Source: Halodesulfovibrio aestuarii (lineage in GTDB: Bacteria > Desulfobacterota > Desulfovibrionia > Desulfovibrionales > Desulfovibrionaceae). From it: a stretch of DNA of 64,000 nt. The translations under genes were made by a program, and so were the position numbers. The DNA lies in the NCBI RefSeq assembly GCF_050571805.1, contig NZ_CP192219.1. One strand, given 5' to 3'. Each line of letters begins with the position of its first letter. Positions within the stretch are counted from its first letter, which is position 1. Below are positions 12,901-19,657 of the stretch, in pieces. The notes below the pieces were generated by a model, which had not been told where the DNA came from, searched no databases, and saw only the letters and a program-made list of their open reading frames with translations.

Positions 12901-15900
12901 ATAATACCTTGTGGCTTCAGCAGCATTATCGTGAATCGTGTCATGACCATCACCACGGTTATAAACATAGTTATCATACCTTGATCCACCCTCCAGAGTG
13001 TCATTACCTAAGCCACCCGTTATAGCGTTAGTTCCGTTGGCGACCTTGATAGTATCATTACCTTCACCACCGTATAGCTCATTGGTACCACCACTAACCG
13101 TAATGGTATCATCACCAGCATCGCCATATATGGTATCATTATGGTTACCTGCGGTGATAGTATCATTTCCGTCATCACCGTGCAGGATATTCTTACCATA
13201 ACCGGCATTAATTATATCATCACCGGCACCACCGGAAATGGTATCTGCACCACTACCTGCTGTAATTGTATCCTTTCCCTCACCACCATATACGATATTA
13301 TTACCAGCACCGGCGTTGATGGTATCGTCGCCAGTTCCGCCATCAATTGTATCTGCAGAACTACCTGTACTTATGCTATCATCACCACCAAGACCATTTA
13401 ACGTGAGTCTCAATTGCGCCGAGGACTGATCAACGACATCTGCATTCTCTGTAAAAGAGATACCGGGAAGTTCACTTTGAACATGCAAGGAGTGACCGTC
13501 TGCGAAATAAAGATACTCGATTTGTTTTAACGACGTTGTTAGCCCTTCAACAATTCGAATAGAATCTGTCTCTGTTCCTTTAAACGTAATTACCAGATCG
13601 CTACCGTTTAAAGAAAAAACAAGATCATCCTCTGTTATTCCTTCTCCAAATATTATTCTATCATTGTAGGCAGACCCCGACGATATTGCTGAAGCATTGT
13701 CATGGATAATATCATGACCATCACCACGGTTATAAACATAGTTATCAAAGCCTAAGCCACCCTCCAGAGTGTCATCACCTAAGCCACCCGTTATAGTGTT
13801 AGTTCCGTTGGCGACCTTGATAGTATCATTACCTTCACCACCGTATAGCTCATTGGTACCACCACTAACCGTAATGGTATCATCACCAGCATCGCCATAT
13901 ATGGTATCATTATGGTTACCTGCGGTGATAGTATCATTTCCGTCATCACCGTGCAGGATATTCTTACCATAACCGGCATTAATTATATCATCACCGGCAC
14001 CACCGGAAATGGTATCTGCACCACTACCTGCTGTAATTGTATCCTTTCCCTCACCACCATATACGATATTATTACCAGCACCGGCGTTGATGGTATCGTC
14101 GCCAGTTCCGCCATCAATTGTATCTGCAGAACTACCTGTACTTATGCTATCATCACCACCAAGGCCGTTTAACGTGAGTGCAATTTGAGCCGAGGATTGA
14201 TCAACTATATCTGCATTCTCAGTAAGAGATATCTCCGAAAGTTCAGTTCGCACAGAAAACGAGCTACCATCTGCGAAGTCAATATAGTCTATTAGCTTAT
14301 AATTATTACTTACCCCTTCAACGATATGGATAGAATCACTATCTGTTCCTTTAAAGGTAATGACGAGATCATTACCGTCCAAGGAAAAGACTAAATCATC
14401 CTTTGTTATCCCTTCCCCAAACTTTATTCTGTCATTGGTATAATACCTTGTGGCTTCAGCAGCATTATCGTGAATCGTGTCATGACCATCACCACGGTTA
14501 TAAACATAGTTATCATACCTTGATCCACCCTCCAGAGTGTCATTACCTAAGCCACCCGTTATAGCGTTAGTTCCGTTGGCGACCTTGATAGTATCATTAC
14601 CTTCACCACCGTATAGCTCATTGGTACCACCACTAACCGTAATGGTATCATCACCAGCATCGCCATATATGGTATCATTATGGTTACCTGCGGTGATAGT
14701 ATCATTTCCGTCATCACCGTGCAGGATATTCTTACCATAACCGGCATTAATTATATCATCACCGGCACCACCGGAAATGGTATCTGCACCACTACCTGCT
14801 GTAATTGTATCCTTTCCCTCACCACCATATACGATATTATTACCAGCACCGGCGTTGATGGTATCGTCGCCAGTTCCGCCATCAATTGTATCTGCAGAAC
14901 TACCTGTACTTATGCTATCATCACCACCAAGACCATTTAACGTGAGTCTCAATTGCGCCGAGGACTGATCAACGACATCTGCATTCTCTGTAAAAGAGAT
15001 ACCGGGAAGTTCACTTTGAACATGCAAGGAGTGACCGTCTGCGAAATAAAGATACTCGATTTGTTTTAACGACGTTGTTAGCCCTTCAACAATTCGAATA
15101 GAATCTGTCTCTGTTCCTTTAAACGTAATTACCAGATCGCTACCGTCTAAAGAAAAAACAAGATCATCCTCTGTTATTCCTTCTCCAAATATTATTCTAT
15201 CATTGTAGGCAGACCCCGACGATATTGCTGAAGCATTGTCATGGATAATATCATGACCATCACCACGGTTATAAACATAGTTATCAAAGCCTAAGCCACC
15301 CTCCAGAGTGTCATCACCTAAGCCACCCGTTATAGTGTTAGTTCCGTTGGCGACCTTGATAGTATCATTACCTTCACCACCGTATAACTCATTGGTACCA
15401 CCACTAACCGTAATGGTATCATCACCAGCATCGCCATATATGGTATCATTATGGTTACCTGCGGTGATAGTATCATTTCCGTCATCACCGTGCAGGATAT
15501 TCTTACCATAACCGGCATTAATTATATCATCACCGGCACCACCGGAAATGGTATCTGCACCACTACCTGCCGTAATTGTATCTTTTCCCTCACCACCATA
15601 TACGATATTATTACCAGCACCGGCGTTGATGGTATCGTCGCCAGTTCCGCCATCAATTGTATCTGCAGAACTACCTGTACTTATGCTATCATCACCACCA
15701 AGACCATTTAACGTGAGTCTCAATTGCGCCGAGGACTGATCAACGACATCTGCATTCTCTGTAAAAGAGATACCGGGAAGTTCACTTTGAATATGCAAGG
15801 AGTGACCGTCTGCGAAATGAAGATACTCGATTTGTTTTAACGACGTTGTTAGCCCTTCAACAATTCGAATAGAATCTGTCTCTGTTCCTTTAAACGTAAT

Positions 15901-16176
15901 TACCAGATCGCTACCGTCTAAAGAAAAAACAAGATCATCCTCTGTTATTCCTTCTCCAAATATTATTCTATCATTGTAGGCAGACCCCGACGATATTGCT
16001 GAAGCATTGTCATGGATAATATCATGACCATCACCACGGTTATAAACATAGTTATCAAAGCCTAAGCCACCCTCCAGAATGTCATCACCTAAGCCACCCG
16101 TAATGGTGTTAGTTCCGTTGGCTACTTTGATGGTATCATTACCAGATGTGCCTATATACTCAGTATTACTTGACAT
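3964..16176 (-). CDS. Giant RTX repeat protein, type I secreted
   Basis: Predicted calcium-binding secreted protein of 4,070 residues, very acidic and rich in Gly, Asp, Asn and Thr. Almost the whole chain is nonapeptide RTX motifs (GGxGxDxI) alternating with about 19 haemolysin-type calcium-binding related modules, recognised by cores such as YIFNIGDGHDTI and DLVITFKGT. The first half has long units of about 257 residues (about 770 bases), the middle has nine units of about 200 residues (597 or 603 bases), and the C-terminal part has two more divergent units. The last 80 residues are non-repetitive (ending NIITAAWDN) and fit a type I secretion signal. The start is the ATG 9 bases after AAGGAG; an in-frame TTG lies nine bases upstream. 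No N-terminal retention domain or adhesion domain of another family is visible. Role as adhesin, matrix protein or surface-layer component is inference. Confidence 0.92.
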   Translation of the reverse strand: MSSNTEYIGTSGNDTIKVANGTNTITGGLGDDILEGGLGFDNYVYNRGDGHDIIHDNASAISSGSAYNDRIIFGEGITEDDLVFSLDGSDLVITFKGTETDSIRIVEGLTTSLKQIEYLHFADGHSLHIQSELPGISFTENADVVDQSSAQLRLTLNGLGGDDSISTGSSADTIDGGTGDDTINAGAGNNIVYGGEGKDTITAGSGADTISGGAGDDIINAGYGKNILHGDDGNDTITAGNHNDTIYGDAGDDTITVSGGTNELYGGEGNDTIKVANGTNTITGGLGDDTLEGGLGFDNYVYNRGDGHDIIHDNASAISSGSAYNDRIIFGEGITEDDLVFSLDGSDLVITFKGTETDSIRIVEGLTTSLKQIEYLYFADGHSLHVQSELPGISFTENADVVDQSSAQLRLTLNGLGGDDSISTGSSADTIDGGTGDDTINAGAGNNIVYGGEGKDTITAGSGADTISGGAGDDIINAGYGKNILHGDDGNDTITAGNHNDTIYGDAGDDTITVSGGTNELYGGEGNDTIKVANGTNAITGGLGNDTLEGGSRYDNYVYNRGDGHDTIHDNAAEATRYYTNDRIKFGEGITKDDLVFSLDGNDLVITFKGTDSDSIHIVEGVSNNYKLIDYIDFADGSSFSVRTELSEISLTENADIVDQSSAQIALTLNGLGGDDSISTGSSADTIDGGTGDDTINAGAGNNIVYGGEGKDTITAGSGADTISGGAGDDIINAGYGKNILHGDDGNDTITAGNHNDTIYGDAGDDTITVSGGTNELYGGEGNDTIKVANGTNTITGGLGDDTLEGGLGFDNYVYNRGDGHDIIHDNASAISSGSAYNDRIIFGEGITEDDLVFSLNGSDLVITFKGTETDSIRIVEGLTTSLKQIEYLYFADGHSLHVQSELPGISFTENADVVDQSSAQLRLTLNGLGGDDSISTGSSADTIDGGTGDDTINAGAGNNIVYGGEGKDTITAGSGADTISGGAGDDIINAGYGKNILHGDDGNDTITAGNHNDTIYGDAGDDTITVSGGTNELYGGEGNDTIKVANGTNAITGGLGNDTLEGGSRYDNYVYNRGDGHDTIHDNAAEATRYYTNDRIKFGEGITKDDLAFSLDGNDLVITFKGTSSDSIRIVEGVSNSYKLIDYIDFADGSSLYLRRELPEISFTENADVVEQSSAQLALTLNALGGDDTITTGGSADTIDGGTGDDTINAGAGNNIVYGGEGKDTITAGSGADTISGGAGDDIINAGYGNNILHGDDGNDTITAASHNDTIYGDAGDDSIIVSGGTNELHGGEGNDTIITGLGTNTIEGGLGDDTLEGGAGYDYYIYNRGDGHDIVHDNASGKHSGTVNGDKIIFGEGITENDLVFSLDGTDLVITFKGTESDSIRIVDGVSNTYKLIDRIAFADGSSFSVRNELPEIFFTEGADTIDLSSTPLALTLKGLGGDDIITTGNSADTIDGGAGDDIINAGYGANTVYGGDGNDTVTSLNNNDTIFGGAGDDVIDAGYGRNIVYGGSGNDIISVGRGSDTVFCGAGDDTISAIGGNNTLSGGAGDDTLNSGSGADVYIYNSGDGHDIIHDNTANLSQASTDILKFGEGIFASDILLRSDGDDLLVVFKHSSADSIRIVDALGSGYNQIEQLEFADGSIFIVKNTLSNQDFIELGEIELSSSASSLVDKIGTEGDDLLVTGSEDNRILGLSGNDTINAGGGNDVIIGGAGNDIINAGNGNDVIVGGIGNDTITGGIGGDTYIFNIGDGHDTITEGACDGTCTDIDVINFGPNINVGDITYNVDGDDIIIGIVGHEGDSIRIVDGVTDPSHGIEQIVLADGTTINLVDVISSNTYTDGDDTIIVSADTNIAVVNAGSGNDTVTAGDTVNIINGGSGDDTITTGSAGDTISGGSDNDTINAGGGNDIIIGGSGNDIINAGNGNDVITGGIGNDTITGGIGGDTYIFNIGDGHDTITEGACDGTCTDIDVINFGPNINVGDITYNVDGDDLIIGIVGHEGDSIRITDGVTDPSHGIEQIVLADGTTINLVDVISSNTYTDGDDTIIVSADTNIAVVNAGSGNDTVTAGDTVNIINGGSGDDTITTGSAGDTISGGSDNDTINAGGGNDIIIGGSGNDIINAGNGNDVITGGIGNDTITGGIGGDTYIFNIGDGHDTIIEGTCNGTDIDVINFGPNINVGDITYNVDGDDIIIGIVGHEGDSIRITDGVTDPSHGIEQIVLADGTTINLVDVISSNTYTDGDDTIIVSADTNIAVVNAGSGNDTVTAGDTVNIINGGSGDDTITTGSAGDTISGGSDNDTINAGGGNDIIIGGSGNDIINAGNGNDVITGGIGNDTITGGIGGDTYIFNIGDGHDTITEGACDGTCTDIDVINFGPNINVGDITYNVDGDDIIIGIVGHEGDSIRITDGVTDPSHGIEQIVLADGTTINLVDVISSNTYTDGDDTIIVSADTNIAVVNAGSGNDTVTAGDTVNIINGGSGDDTITTGSAGDTISGGSDNDTINAGGGNDIIIGGSGNDIINAGNGNDVITGGIGNDTITGGIGGDTYIFNIGDGHDTITEGTCNGTDIDFINFGPNISVGDITYNVDGDDIIIGIVGHEGDSIRITDGVTDPSHGIEQIVLADGTTINLVDVISSNTYTDGDDTIIVSADTNIAVVNAGSGNDTVTAGDTVNIINGGSGDDTITTGSAGDTISGGSDNDTINAGGGNDIIIGGSGNDIINAGNGNDVITGGIGNDTITGGIGGDTYIFNIGDGHDTITEGTCNGTDIDVINFGPNISVGDITYNIDGNDIIINIIGHEGDSIRITDGVTDPSHGIEQIVLADGTTINLVDVISSNTYTDGDDTIIVSADTNIAVVNAGSGNDTVTAGDTVNIINGGSGDDTITTGSAGDTISGGSDNDTINAGGGNDIIIGGSGNDIINAGNGNDVITGGIGNDTITGGIGGDTYIFNIGDGHDTITEGACDGTCTDIDIINFGPNINVGDITYNVDGNDIIIGIVGHEGDSIRIVDGVTDPSHGIEQIVLADGTTINLVDVISSNTYTDGDDTIIVSADTNIAVVNAGSGNDTVTAGDTVNIINGGSGDDTITTGSAGDTISGGSDNDTINAGGGNDIIIGGSGNDIINAGNGNDVITGGIGNDTITGGIGGDTYIFNIGDGHDTITEGACDGTCTDIDIINFGPNINVGDITYNVDGDDIIIGIVGHEGDSIRITDGVTDPSHGIEQIVLADGTTINLVDVISSNTYTDGDDTIIVSADTNIAVVNAGSGNDTVTAGDTVNIINGGSGDDTITTGSAGDTISGGSDNDTINAGGGNDIIIGGSGNDIINAGNGNDVITGGIGNDTITGGIGGDTYIFNIGDGHDTITEGACDGTCTDIDVINFGPNINVGDITYNVDGDDIIIGIVGHEGDSIRITDGVTDPSHGIEQIVLADGTTINLVDVISSNTYTDGDDTIIVSADTNIAVVNAGSGNDTVTAGDTVNIINGGSGNDTITTGSAGDTISGGSDNDTINAGGGNDIIIGGSGDDIITGGTGDDSITGGFGSDTYIFNLGDGHDTIHETSPDSGSQCIDILKFGVGISLEDLRYHVDGDDLVISFRGNDSDSIRIVGAHTDQAARIELLSFADGTSLDISSAQPITELTDQADFLMLSPDHTSIINGNGGDDFIMMSGSAMNIIDGGLGADKIFTGTGDDILYGGAGDDIITSGTGVDYLNGGSGADTLTAQGEATFVGGVGDDVMLGGYFGDTYVFNKGDGQDIIRDNASLNSDASNYTDTIRFGEEISIEDLRYHVEGSDVVISFRNDESDSIRIANAQADSKSRIEKLSFADGSSFDLGSAQEITELTEEGDFLVLSPDHTSIINGNGGDDFIMTTGSAMNIIDGGLGADQIFTGTGDDILYGGAGDDYITSGTGVDYLNGGSGADTLTAQGEATFVGGVGDDVMLGAHLGDTYIFNKGDGRDVIRDNASMNSDAINHSDTLKFGEDISKDDFAFFMDGDNLVIGVGTDDQVTIANQANSSMAIESIQLNSGYSLSSAEINQMVADLSNYASEHGLDFTSVEDVKNSQELMNIITAAWDN
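5580..11060 (-). repeat. Array of nine ~600-bp near-identical RTX units
   Basis: Nine tandem units inside the RTX gene, spaced 603, 603, 603, 597, 597, 603, 597 and 603 bases (landmarks 5920, 6523, 7126, 7729, 8326, 8923, 9526, 10123, 10726). The 6-base difference is a two-residue indel: units read either ACDGTCTDID or TCNGTDID after the GDGHDTI motif. DNA identity between units is nearly complete and codon choice is GC-richer than in the neighbouring array. Outer limits are approximate. Confidence 0.9.
11900..16176 (-). repeat. Array of ~770-bp RTX units
   Basis: Longer tandem units of about 257 residues encoding the N-terminal third of the RTX protein. Identical landmarks recur at 13141, 13912, 14680 and 15451 (spacing 771, 768, 771). 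Two module subtypes alternate, one with DNASAISSGSAYNDRI and one with DNAAEATRYYTNDRI, so the repeating period at higher order is two units. The unit nearest 12 kb is more divergent. Codon use is AT-richer than in the ~600-bp array. Confidence 0.88.
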
Positions 16177-16200
16177 ATACAGCAACTCCTTTTTTTTACT

Positions 16201-16231
16201 GTTCTAATACATTAGAGCTTTTGTTTAGAAC
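16201..16231 (-). promoter_or_regulatory. Inverted repeat in the RTX leader
   Basis: Seven-base perfect inverted repeat (GTTCTAA at 16201-16207 and TTAGAAC at 16225-16231) about 25 bases upstream of the RTX start codon, just before the AAGGAG ribosome site. It could be an operator or a leader hairpin. No clear -35/-10 pair could be fixed in this AT-rich region. Confidence 0.35.
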
Positions 16232-16294
16232 TTTTTATCAGTTTTACTGTATATATTTTTTTTACGACTTAGTTAACACACTATTTTTCTTACC

Positions 16295-16336
16295 AAAAAC
16301 GCCCTAATGCACTAAAGAGGGCAGTAGGGCGTTTTT
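16295..16336. terminator. Bidirectional terminator between RTX gene and response regulator gene
   Basis: Arms 16295-16306 and 16325-16336 are a perfect 12-bp inverted repeat (AAAAACGCCCTA), ending in a T run on either strand. It lies about 335 bases beyond the stop of the LuxR-type regulator, insulating the kinase operon from the RTX gene. Confidence 0.8.
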
Positions 16337-16670
16337 AAACACAACTTAACTTTATATATTCACATTATTAATTCTAGTTAATTACACATCAAGCAACAAT
16401 TTATAATAATTAAAAAACTAGCACTGCAATTAAACTTTACTATTTTATTATGCTAATACAAACATAAAATATTATTACAACACTCACAGGCCACTTTTTT
16501 AAAATCACAATAGATTCACAACTACCACAATCTAACATTCTGTTACCAAAAACATGCTTATCAATATCGTATGTCAAACAATTTTTTCCGTATTGCAATA
16601 GAAAATGTCAGTACAACAACATTTGACTACTAAGTAGCAATACCGATTTTTCAAACTCGCCTCCCAACAC
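16337..16670. other. AT-rich non-coding stretch
   Basis: Between the response regulator stop and the terminator. No open frame with a ribosome site, no RNA gene recognised. It may be the 3' untranslated region of the kinase operon. Confidence 0.5.
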
Positions 16671-17312
16671 CTACGCCCCTTTTAGAGCTGACGAGATGGC
16701 GAACTTACGTAATTCCCGTAAATTTTTAAATTCCAACTTCTTAACCATCCGGGAAAAATACGTTTCAACAGTACGGGGACTGATATCAAAGGTCTCAGCA
16801 AGCTCCGCATTACTCGCCCCTTTGCCCATCAGGATAAATATCTCTCGTTCCCTATCACTAAACGCATCTTCAATCTGTTGGCCTTCGCCTTGCGTCTCCT
16901 CTCGGCTTTGGGTTGCACAAGGACTCATGTACCGTTTTCCTCGCATTACAGTATCGATAGCTTCAAATAATGCTTCCGGTTCTTCCCGCTTGGTAACATA
17001 GCCGAGTGCGCCAAGACGAAACGCACGGTTAATGGTATCAGGATCTTCATGCATTGAATAAATAACAACCGAAACGCCGCGTGCTTCAAGCTCGGGAAGC
17101 AACTCCAACCCGCTGCCGTCTTGCAATGTCAGATCAAGCAAAGCGACATCAGCTTCTTCATTTTCCAGAACAGCTAATGCTCCTATACAGCTTTCAACCT
17201 CTGCACTGATATGATGATTGCGCGTTGCGAGAAGAATACGAAGTCCCTGCCGGACAGCCGGATGATCATCAATAAGCAGGATTCGAGCAACAAGGGGAGT
17301 TTGTGTCGTCAC
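16671..17312 (-). CDS. LuxR/NarL-family response regulator
   Basis: Transcription factor of 213 residues. Residues 9-125 form a receiver with the acidic pair at D15-D16, phosphoacceptor D60 (ALLDLTL) and conserved Lys in VTKREEPE. Residues 145-210 are a LuxR-type helix-turn-helix (SDREREIFILMGKGASNAEL, then ISPRTVETYFSRM). The start is a GTG preceded by GAGAGGAG, and GTGA overlaps the stop of the kinase gene, so the pair is translationally coupled. It is the cognate partner of the 7TM kinase just upstream. Targets are unknown; the RTX gene on the same strand and the autotransporters on the other side are the nearest candidates. Confidence 0.93.
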   Translation of the reverse strand: MTTQTPLVARILLIDDHPAVRQGLRILLATRNHHISAEVESCIGALAVLENEEADVALLDLTLQDGSGLELLPELEARGVSVVIYSMHEDPDTINRAFRLGALGYVTKREEPEALFEAIDTVMRGKRYMSPCATQSREETQGEGQQIEDAFSDREREIFILMGKGASNAELAETFDISPRTVETYFSRMVKKLEFKNLRELRKFAISSALKGA

Positions 17313-19333
17313 GAGGCACTCCTCTCTGAATTTTGATTAGAGATAGTTAGTACAGAACATGGAGCTGCGCAGGATACATAAGTACCACTTTGAGGAAAGC
17401 TGATAATATGAAGTTCCGCATCGATTATTTTTGCTCGATGAGCCATTATGCTTGTACCAAGTCCTTCACCCTTAGAAGTAGCAACATCATAACCGATGCC
17501 ATCATCCTGAACAGAAAGCTTAATCTTCCCATCTCCATGACAGATTAGTCTGACCTGAATACAATGCGACTGAGAATGCTTTACTGCGTTTGTGAGAGCT
17601 TCCTGTGCGATGCGATATAAAGGGGTAACATTCGGATTCATACATTTTTTGCAGAAGTATTCCTTTTCGAAGGTCACTTTGATGCCGGTAGCTTTCGTTA
17701 TACTGCGAACAAGACTCTCGAGCGAAGGACCAGCCTGAGAAGTGTCATGTTCCACAGGCCAAAGTCCGCGAGAGGTGCGATACGCGTCATCTGTCGAAGT
17801 ATTAAGTAAGTCGGCCAATTCTGCTAATGCCTGCGCGTCATCACTTCCCGCGTATTTATGTGCCAGTGCTGATGCTCGAAGACGGGCACCGGTAAGTTGC
17901 TGACAAAGACCGTCATGCAGTTCATGACTGATACGACGGCGTTCCTCTTCACTGATGCTGACAACTTTCTGCCCCAACCTGTTTCGCTCTTCCATTTCAA
18001 ACTGCAGCGCTTCGTTTTTGTGTTCCAACTCGACAGAAAGCCGTTCAACGGAGTCAAATGCCACCGAGAACCGTGCAGCCAACGCCATCGACTGTGTCAG
18101 CACAAACAAGCACACTGCCGGTTCTGCAAGATATATTGATTGAATAATTGCGAAATGCGTCAACGAATCGTTTAAACCAGCAAGAAACTGCATAGCTAAC
18201 CCTATTAGCAGAAACTTGGCACCACTTCTCCCACGTCGAATACATAAAACAAGTCGATGCAAATAGTAGGTCGCGAAAACCATAGTTTGCAAAAGACATA
18301 GAGCAATGAACCAGTAAAGCGGAACTCCGGGAGCAAGGATCTGCAAACAGAAAAAGATGACTATTCTAGCGTCCAGCAAATAGTGCAGCCACGAATGAAA
18401 TTCATCAGGGTAAAGTTCTTTTAAAAAGCGAAAAAGCAACGATGGCCACATCACAAAACAGGCCAATGAGAAAATCTCCATCGAGGCAGGAGGCCACCAT
18501 GGAAAAATAACGGAGGCAACCCACTGGGAGGTGTTTGACGTGATGCTATACCCGACCACAAGCAGGCAATACAAACCAAAATATAAAGGAGCCGGATCAC
18601 GCTTTTGCAGAAAGAACAAGAACAGGTGATAGACACCCATGATCAGCATGCATCCGGCAAAAAAAAGTGCCAGCCCCCAGTCTCGGGCACGAAATTTTTC
18701 CAACGTGCCAGGAAGCGCCACCATTATGGAATCAGTCACACCGCCAAAACGAAAATGATGATTTGACACCTGAAGGATGAGTTCAATGGGATGTCCATTC
18801 AGAGCAAGCTCCGCAAGGTGCAGCGACCGGACAGGCACCTCAGTTTCTGCGGATATCCCCGGCACACCACTCTGAGCGACAAGTACGCCGTTGGCCCACA
18901 GTTTATAGGCTTCATGGATATCAAACAGTCGCAAACTCAGTCGGCCAGTATTGTGAGCTGGTAACAGCCGCAATCTAAATGTGGCCTGCCCTGTACCACT
19001 TAGAGCTTGTCCTTTACTCTTATGGCTTGTCCATCTTCCAGGCAGAGACATATATCCAGAAGATTCCGGTACAGGTTGTCCGAGCTGAAAGTCTTCAGGC
19101 GTCAACAGACGTCCCCAGAAAAACTCCCATTCCCCATCAAGAGCTACCGCCTCGCCCTTCGCAAGAGGATACCCTTGCAGGTCAAACACACCGCACGTTG
19201 CACGAGGGCTTTTGCCGTTTTTTTCACTCGCAGTCACGTTACCCGCAGTTGCCAATAAAATTACTGCAATCAGAATACAGGTAATCATGCAAGGCAGCTT
19301 TGTAGCACATGGTACGGCGTTAACGAATCTCAA
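17309..19333 (-). CDS. 7TM-DISM sensor histidine kinase (HisKA_3 type)
   Basis: Membrane sensor kinase of 674 residues. A signal-like hydrophobic N-terminus is followed by an extracytoplasmic galactose-binding-like sensory domain (about 45-215; LDGEWEFFWGRLL, LPGRW), seven transmembrane helices (about 220-410), a short coiled coil and a HisKA_3 dimerisation domain with the phospho-His in ISHELHDGL. A HATPase follows with N box QEALTNAVKHS and G box DDGIGYD. This architecture is the 7TMR-DISM family, which senses extracellular, often sugar-like, ligands. The start is a TTG after GAGAAG and is not well fixed; an in-frame ATG 42 bases downstream also leaves a signal sequence. It is coupled to the LuxR-type regulator downstream. 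Confidence 0.9.
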   Translation of the reverse strand: MRFVNAVPCATKLPCMITCILIAVILLATAGNVTASEKNGKSPRATCGVFDLQGYPLAKGEAVALDGEWEFFWGRLLTPEDFQLGQPVPESSGYMSLPGRWTSHKSKGQALSGTGQATFRLRLLPAHNTGRLSLRLFDIHEAYKLWANGVLVAQSGVPGISAETEVPVRSLHLAELALNGHPIELILQVSNHHFRFGGVTDSIMVALPGTLEKFRARDWGLALFFAGCMLIMGVYHLFLFFLQKRDPAPLYFGLYCLLVVGYSITSNTSQWVASVIFPWWPPASMEIFSLACFVMWPSLLFRFLKELYPDEFHSWLHYLLDARIVIFFCLQILAPGVPLYWFIALCLLQTMVFATYYLHRLVLCIRRGRSGAKFLLIGLAMQFLAGLNDSLTHFAIIQSIYLAEPAVCLFVLTQSMALAARFSVAFDSVERLSVELEHKNEALQFEMEERNRLGQKVVSISEEERRRISHELHDGLCQQLTGARLRASALAHKYAGSDDAQALAELADLLNTSTDDAYRTSRGLWPVEHDTSQAGPSLESLVRSITKATGIKVTFEKEYFCKKCMNPNVTPLYRIAQEALTNAVKHSQSHCIQVRLICHGDGKIKLSVQDDGIGYDVATSKGEGLGTSIMAHRAKIIDAELHIISFPQSGTYVSCAAPCSVLTISNQNSERSAS

Positions 19334-19410
19334 TGTCTTCTCGTGTCCTAAAATTTTTCACGGTAAGTAGTACGTAGGGTCCAAATCAGTCAGCGTACGA
19401 CTATACAAAC

Positions 19411-19657
19411 CTCCCCCGCTTCTTTCAACGAAGATTTTATATAAAAAACTACCTGTGTAGGGGTTTTACCGGACAGACATGAGTCTTTTTATACGCTAAG
19501 AGATCAACTGATTCGCTGCAAAAGGCCCTAGCCCCCCCTAAATAGAAGCCGCTAGCGACGCAACGGGGGGCGTTTTCGCCCCCCACACACATGAACATGA
19601 CCAAGTAACAAAAAACGCTGCTACTTCACATCACTGCAATACGAAACGGAGAGTACT
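19411..19657 (+). promoter_or_regulatory. Conserved 5' leader of first autotransporter gene
   Basis: About 245 bases repeated almost intact before the second autotransporter. Conserved blocks include ACTACCTGTGTAGGGG, GGACAGACATGAGTC, a possible -10 (TTATAC) and a GC-rich hairpin GGGGGGCG-TTTT-CGCCCCCC at 19565-19584. It ends with the ribosome site ACGGAGAG. In this copy a second C run at 19532-19538 could also pair with the G run. No known riboswitch class fits. Confidence 0.6.

Noticed and set aside
5488..15739. Many plus-strand and out-of-frame open frames of 60-128 codons recurring every ~600 or ~770 bases
   Set aside because: They are antisense or shifted shadows of the RTX repeats: they repeat with the array period, lack ribosome sites and have composition mirrored from RTX codons.
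19411..19657. Cyclic-di-GMP (GEMM) riboswitch in the autotransporter leader because of GCGACGCAA-like sequence
   Set aside because: The two-helix GEMM arrangement with the tetraloop and receptor is not present; only one hairpin is conserved between the copies.
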